Of a stretch of 44,513 nt of DNA, positions 40,544 through 44,513 are shown one piece after another. The notes below the pieces were generated by a model. It was not told the DNA's origin. It worked only from the letters and a program-made list of their open reading frames with translations, and did not search any database. Source of the stretch: Candidatus Bathyarchaeota archaeon (lineage in GTDB: Archaea > Thermoproteota > Bathyarchaeia > Bathyarchaeales > Bathycorpusculaceae); the NCBI GenBank assembly GCA_026014705.1, contig JAOZHU010000037.1, positions 1 through 44,513 on the forward strand. Reading direction: 5' to 3'. Position numbers and translations under genes: made by a program. Each line of letters opens with the position of its first letter. The stretch's first letter is position 1.

Positions 40544-42022
40544 TCATGTTCTGATTTCAATCATGCCTAGTTTGTTGTCCAACGCGGTGAAAAAAACTGT
40601 CCCGTGCGCTTGAAGTAATTCAGTGTACAATTTTGCTGGATTGCTATCCGCATTGAAATCTTTGCTGTTGTAGGAGCATATTGCTATTATCGGGAGGTCC
40701 AGTTTGCGATGCAACGTTTTTTCGTAGCTGAGGAGATCGTCTATCAGGTTATTCTTAAAAAAACACGACATTTCCCCAGTTACCCTCAAACCAAAAAAAG
40801 TCTTAGATGCTTTTTGATATTCTTGTTTCCAGAAGGCGAGTGTTTTTTCTATATCGAATTTTCCATTGCAAACATACACTTCACTGTAGTTTAGAATTTG
40901 AAGCGCACCTGTCTTCTCGTGTTTGTCAACATCTATTCCGTGTTCTTTCATGGCAATTCTAATGTCGGCAGGCGTTTCTTCGCTTGCCACGTAAATGACT
41001 GCTTCGTGGTTGTTTAATCCTGTGTTCAAATAGGTAAAGAGAACTTGATGTTTAGCGTCTATCGAATCGTAGACCAGTATCGCATGGTTTGTCGGTTTTA
41101 GTTTTTGTACTTGCTCCAAGATTCTCGGGGATAGTGTTTTCTCGGCAATTTTTTGGTGGATGGTGGAGTTCTGCCAGAGAGATTCAAAGCTCCTGTGAAG
41201 GGTTGCTACTAGACTATGGTTGTTTGTCCACAAGCAAGGGTAATCGGCAATATTGCCTTCTGTGTTGGTCGATATTAGAGCCTCTTTAAAGTCAGAAACT
41301 AGAAAATTGCTAAGCGGGACATCAGCATAGCGTACTTCAACGGAACCCCTTGCAGAGAGGCAGTTTTCAATTATTGCTGGGTCGCTTTCGTTGTAGCTCT
41401 GCAAATCGGACACTATTCGCAGTTTCACTCCGCGCTGAGTCGCTTGTTTCAGTTCTGGTTCACTAGCGTGAAGGCATTGCATCAATTTGTTCCTTCCGTA
41501 GACTGCCTTGAGTTCCGTATCACTGTTCTGAATCATGCTAACAGCTTTACCCAGTATCTGCTGCCTTTTGGATAGCAACAAGAAATTTGTTTGTTCGTCC
41601 TGTTTTATCTGTTGCTCACTGTTAGCTGTGAAATGTTGTTTCAGTTCCTTTTTTTTGGCTTCAAGCGTTCTTATTCTCCTGCTTGCCTTTTCTTGCTCTT
41701 GCTTAATCAGCATATCAAATGCTTGATCGATAGACACCGCTTTGATTTTGACCGGAGCGCCAATTGTTTTTTCAATAAGCCCTAATGATTCCAGTTTCGG
41801 CAAACTCCGGTACACATCTTCCTTCCTGACTTGGGAAGAAGCGGAAATCTGCGAAACGGATGCAATGTGACATTTAACGGAGGCGAGATATATTCTAGCC
41901 TGTACGTTAGTTAAGCCAAACTCGGCCAAAACTTGAAATATGTCATCTGAATTAGGCAACTGGTAATCTCCAAGGGTTTTCGCGCTTATTTTGTCAAGTT
42001 TTGACTGTGAGGTAACAGTCAC
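40544..42022 (-). CDS. TrmB family regulator fused to a C-terminal MEDS sensory domain
   Basis: A 492-aa protein. The TrmB winged helix lies at about 28-97 (LAEFGLTNVQARIYLASVKC, SSQVRKEDVYRSLPKLESLG). A coiled coil (100-135) and a TrmB-type sensor region (about 145-290, ending LHRSFESLW) follow. An added domain of about 180 residues (around 308-490; HAILVYDSIDAKHQVLFTYL, EAVIYVASEETPADIRIAM, GLRVTGEMSCFF, AICSYNSKDF) matches the MEDS/DcmR sensory pattern seen in methanogen and methylotroph regulators. GTG at 42022; the TATA box at about 42045 makes the mRNA nearly leaderless. It is divergent from the 42.1-kb propeller gene across only 76 bp, so it probably controls that gene and itself. Confidence 0.85.
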   Translation of the reverse strand: MTVTSQSKLDKISAKTLGDYQLPNSDDIFQVLAEFGLTNVQARIYLASVKCHIASVSQISASSQVRKEDVYRSLPKLESLGLIEKTIGAPVKIKAVSIDQAFDMLIKQEQEKASRRIRTLEAKKKELKQHFTANSEQQIKQDEQTNFLLLSKRQQILGKAVSMIQNSDTELKAVYGRNKLMQCLHASEPELKQATQRGVKLRIVSDLQSYNESDPAIIENCLSARGSVEVRYADVPLSNFLVSDFKEALISTNTEGNIADYPCLWTNNHSLVATLHRSFESLWQNSTIHQKIAEKTLSPRILEQVQKLKPTNHAILVYDSIDAKHQVLFTYLNTGLNNHEAVIYVASEETPADIRIAMKEHGIDVDKHEKTGALQILNYSEVYVCNGKFDIEKTLAFWKQEYQKASKTFFGLRVTGEMSCFFKNNLIDDLLSYEKTLHRKLDLPIIAICSYNSKDFNADSNPAKLYTELLQAHGTVFFTALDNKLGMIEIRT

Positions 42023-42041
42023 GTACTCTTTTAAAAAACTT

Positions 42042-42053
42042 GCGCTATAAAGA
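42042..42053. promoter_or_regulatory. Shared bidirectional TATA region
   Basis: GCGCTATAAAGA reads CTATAAAG on the plus strand for the gene at 42099 and CTTTATAG on the minus strand for the TrmB-MEDS gene starting at 42022. One TATA element appears to serve both directions. A second A/T tract (TTTTAAAAAAC, 42030-42040) lies beside it. Confidence 0.45.
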
Positions 42054-42098
42054 GATGTCTTTATTGCATGTAAATTTCAGGAAAAGGAGAAAAAAGAA

Positions 42099-44513
42099 AT
42101 GAATGACAAATGTAAATCAAGAGCTACGTTGATTGTTTTGTTTCTGACACTGACTATCGCCGCTCCATTGGCTCTACCACTAGCTAGTGCACACACACCT
42201 CCATGGAAAATTCCAACATGGTGCTACATCGGTGTTGTTCCACAAACTATAGGTGTTAATCAGGAAGCGACAATTGTCTTTTGGCTCAACGAGTACCCGC
42301 CAACGGCACAAGGGGGGTATGGCGACAGGTGGACTTTCACTGTGGAAGTGACCAAGCCAGACGGTTCCAAAGAAAACCTAGGACCGTATACATCTGACCC
42401 TGTAGGAAGTGGATGGACTTCATACACGCCAACTCAAGTTGGCACATATACTTTCGTCGCCAAGTTTCCAGGAAAAGTATTGACAGGTGAGCCAAGACCT
42501 CCAATTATAGAGTCGGCTTATGTATCAAGATATCAATACGTCAACGACACCTACGTAGCGAGCACAAGCGACCCATTTGCGTTAACGGTACAGCAAGACC
42601 CAATTCCAAAGTACGCTGAGACCCCGCTTCCAACAGGATACTGGACTCGCCCCATACACGGCGCCAACAGAGAATGGTATCAAGTTGCAGGGAATTGGCT
42701 GGGCGGTGCAGCTCAACAGCATGGCTCAACTACAAATTTTGCATATGGTGAAGGACCAGAGAGCGCCCACATATTGTGGACGCGTCCGTATTGGTCTGGC
42801 GGCGTCATGGACACACGAACGGGCAGCATAGGCTATTACACAGGATTGTCATACGAGGGCTTTGGTAGTCCAGATTTCATTATAGAAGGGAAAATTTGGT
42901 ATGATGTGCGAACGCCTCCAAGATATGGGTACTACTGCATTGATTTATACACAGGCGAAATAATTTACTTCCGCAATACTACTGGACCAGTAAGAGAGAC
43001 TGCATACATTACAAATGCTTCAGGAGTGATAACAGGCACAGGTTTTGATCAATCAGGAGCTATCTCAGACGGAGTGTTATCATTCGCTCAAATCTACAAT
43101 TATGAATCACCAAACCAGCACGGAGGCTTCCCGTACTTGTGGAGCACTTCCACTGGAAAGACCAACACATGGGACATGTACGATGCATACAGTGGAAACT
43201 ACATCTGCAGCATTAACAACACTAATCTGGCCACGGGCACAAACGTCTATGGCAAAGACGGAAGCATACTCTACTATAACATTGCTAATCTGGGAACTAC
43301 GGCAGCTCCCAAGTACTATTTGCGCGTGTGGAATACAAGCCAAGCCATATGGTACAGAAACATCTACCAGACCAACCAATACTGGATGTGGCGCCCCTAC
43401 CTTGGCTATACATTCGACGGCAGAAACGGTTACTCATTGAACGCATCCATACCCGCAGTACAGGGCACAATCCGTGCAGTGCGTGAAGATCAATACATCA
43501 TCGGCGGAACCACAGGCAGCAACAACGAGCAGGGTGTCACTCAAGGCAATCTGTGGGCACTGAACCTGAAACCCGCAGCAGACGGATCAATCACCCCGAC
43601 ACTGCTTTGGAATATAACATTCACGCCACCATCTAGTGCAGGCAACTTGACAGTCAGCATGGGGACGGTGGATCCAGAAAACGGCATGTTTTACTTTACG
43701 GAAACAAAAACTAGAAGACGCTGGGGCTACAGTCTTGCCACGGGGCAACAAATCTGGGAAAGCCCTTCAGAACCGCAATTTAACTTCTATGGCATGAGCA
43801 ACTTCATTTACCAAGGCAAATACTTCGGACTTGGCTATAGCGGCGTACTGATTGCTTATAATGCTACGACAGGAAAAATCATATACAATTGGACAGCACC
43901 TGACGAAGGCTTGGGCGAAACATGGTATCCAAACACGCCACTGTCGATGGGTGTAATTGCAGACGGCAAAATCTACTTGTACTCCACTGAGCACTCGCCT
44001 ACCATGCCATTAAGACGCGATGCAAACATATGGTGCCTAGATGCGGAAACAGGAACCTTGCTATGGAAGATACAGGCATGGCCAAGTGCTCTCAGAATCG
44101 CAGATGGACGCTTGGTATACTTTGACATATTTGATAACCAAATCTACTGCCTCGGCAAAGGACAAAGCGCCACAACAGTTTCAGCACCGCAAACCTTCAT
44201 AACACAAGGACAAAGCGTAATGATAACAGGCACAGTTACAGATCAATCTCCATCTGGCAGACACAATGCAGCAGGCAGCTTGGACTTCACACTTAAGGGA
44301 ACCCCCGCAATATCTGATGAAGACATGGAAGCATGGATGGAGTATCTATTCCAGCAGCGACCCATACCCGCAAACGCGAAAGGCGTTGACGTGACACTGG
44401 ACACGATTGACCCCAACGGCAACTTCATACACATCGGCACCGTCACAAGCGACGTCACCGGCACTTACGGATGCTTATTCACTCCAGAAGTACCAGGCAC
44501 ATACAAGATAATC
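42099..44513 (+). CDS. Exported PQQ-type beta-propeller surface protein, cut by the window end
   Basis: The frame is open for 805 codons from the ATG at 42099 to the last base. AGGAG precedes the start. Signal peptide about 1-32 (TLIVLFLTLTIAAPLALP, ending LASA), N-terminal Ig-like domain (SYTPTQVGTYTFVAKFPG), linker PLPTGYWTRPIHG, propeller blades (DLYTGEIIYF, NATTGKIIYNW, DAETGTLLWKI) and the start of the C-terminal Ig-like domain (SPSGRHNAAGSLDFTLKGTP). It follows the 37.7-kb protein almost domain for domain, so about 75 residues including the membrane anchor should lie beyond the window. It is divergent from the TrmB-MEDS gene. Confidence 0.88.
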   Translation, partial: MNDKCKSRATLIVLFLTLTIAAPLALPLASAHTPPWKIPTWCYIGVVPQTIGVNQEATIVFWLNEYPPTAQGGYGDRWTFTVEVTKPDGSKENLGPYTSDPVGSGWTSYTPTQVGTYTFVAKFPGKVLTGEPRPPIIESAYVSRYQYVNDTYVASTSDPFALTVQQDPIPKYAETPLPTGYWTRPIHGANREWYQVAGNWLGGAAQQHGSTTNFAYGEGPESAHILWTRPYWSGGVMDTRTGSIGYYTGLSYEGFGSPDFIIEGKIWYDVRTPPRYGYYCIDLYTGEIIYFRNTTGPVRETAYITNASGVITGTGFDQSGAISDGVLSFAQIYNYESPNQHGGFPYLWSTSTGKTNTWDMYDAYSGNYICSINNTNLATGTNVYGKDGSILYYNIANLGTTAAPKYYLRVWNTSQAIWYRNIYQTNQYWMWRPYLGYTFDGRNGYSLNASIPAVQGTIRAVREDQYIIGGTTGSNNEQGVTQGNLWALNLKPAADGSITPTLLWNITFTPPSSAGNLTVSMGTVDPENGMFYFTETKTRRRWGYSLATGQQIWESPSEPQFNFYGMSNFIYQGKYFGLGYSGVLIAYNATTGKIIYNWTAPDEGLGETWYPNTPLSMGVIADGKIYLYSTEHSPTMPLRRDANIWCLDAETGTLLWKIQAWPSALRIADGRLVYFDIFDNQIYCLGKGQSATTVSAPQTFITQGQSVMITGTVTDQSPSGRHNAAGSLDFTLKGTPAISDEDMEAWMEYLFQQRPIPANAKGVDVTLDTIDPNGNFIHIGTVTSDVTGTYGCLFTPEVPGTYKII

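Noticed and set aside
40379-40570. 63-codon plus-strand frame
   Set aside because: Covers the dispersed repeat and runs into the 3' end of the TrmB-MEDS gene; no ribosome-binding site.
1-44513. CRISPR arrays, transposases, tRNA genes
   Set aside because: Looked for regularly spaced direct repeats, transposase motifs and tRNA T-arm sequences in the gaps; none found by eye.

Overview
The window reads as a chromosomal segment of an archaeon of the TACK group, most plausibly a Bathyarchaeia-like lineage. The support is a set of archaeal/eukaryal information-processing genes (eL42, eS27, aIF2-alpha, Nop10, PAC2, PCNA, PriS, PriL, Gins51), archaeal TATA boxes about 25 bp before transcript starts, frequent TTG/GTG starts, TrmB regulators, an archaeosortase-like gene and an MtrH homologue. 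The lineage is an inference. No rRNA, tRNA, CRISPR array or insertion sequence was recognised.

Layout. 1-3.1 kb: the 3' end of a UDP-GlcNAc 2-epimerase gene, a membrane transglutaminase-like protein and an unrecognised 533-aa protein. 3.1-3.5 kb: a gene-free stretch holding a 20-bp perfect palindrome and several nested inverted repeats that may be a structured RNA or leader. 3.5-5.8 kb: the conserved operon eL42-eS27-aIF2alpha-Nop10-PAC2. 6.1-7.1 kb: an archaeosortase-like membrane protease. 7.1-11.7 kb: a replication cluster read right to left (PCNA, PriL, polyprenol-phosphate sugar transferase, PriS, Gins51). 12.1-13.8 kb: a B12-binding-type radical SAM protein and a short DUF1616-like membrane protein. 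13.9-15.3 kb: a two-gene methyl-transfer unit (corrinoid protein plus MtrH homologue). 15.4-20.0 kb: two paralogous large GT-C-like membrane proteins.

20.1-28.3 kb is the most unusual part. Two paralogous radical SAM/SPASM proteins of AhbC/AhbD/NirJ type bracket an RnfD-like membrane protein fused to an RnfC-like double 4Fe-4S tail, a second multi-pass membrane protein, a HemN-like radical SAM protein and a NosD-type surface protein. 28.4-34.5 kb carries a large PQQ-type beta-propeller surface protein, a second B12-type radical SAM protein (paralogue of the one at 12.1 kb) and a YtcJ-like amidohydrolase. 34.6-44.5 kb is a regulator-plus-surface-protein region: a TrmB regulator, a ribbon-helix-helix-like protein, a cysteine-rich stand-alone GAF sensor, two paralogous beta-propeller surface proteins (the second cut by the window end) and, between them, a TrmB-MEDS fusion regulator divergent from the second propeller gene.

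Working together: the information-processing operons are ordinary housekeeping. The accessory genes point to an anaerobe with corrinoid methyl-group metabolism, oxygen-sensitive radical SAM chemistry, a possible minimal Rnf-like redox module, and an elaborate glycosylated cell surface (GT-C enzymes, dolichol-phosphate-type sugar transferase, archaeosortase, C-terminally anchored propeller and beta-helix proteins). All functional links beyond family assignment are inference from neighbourhood.
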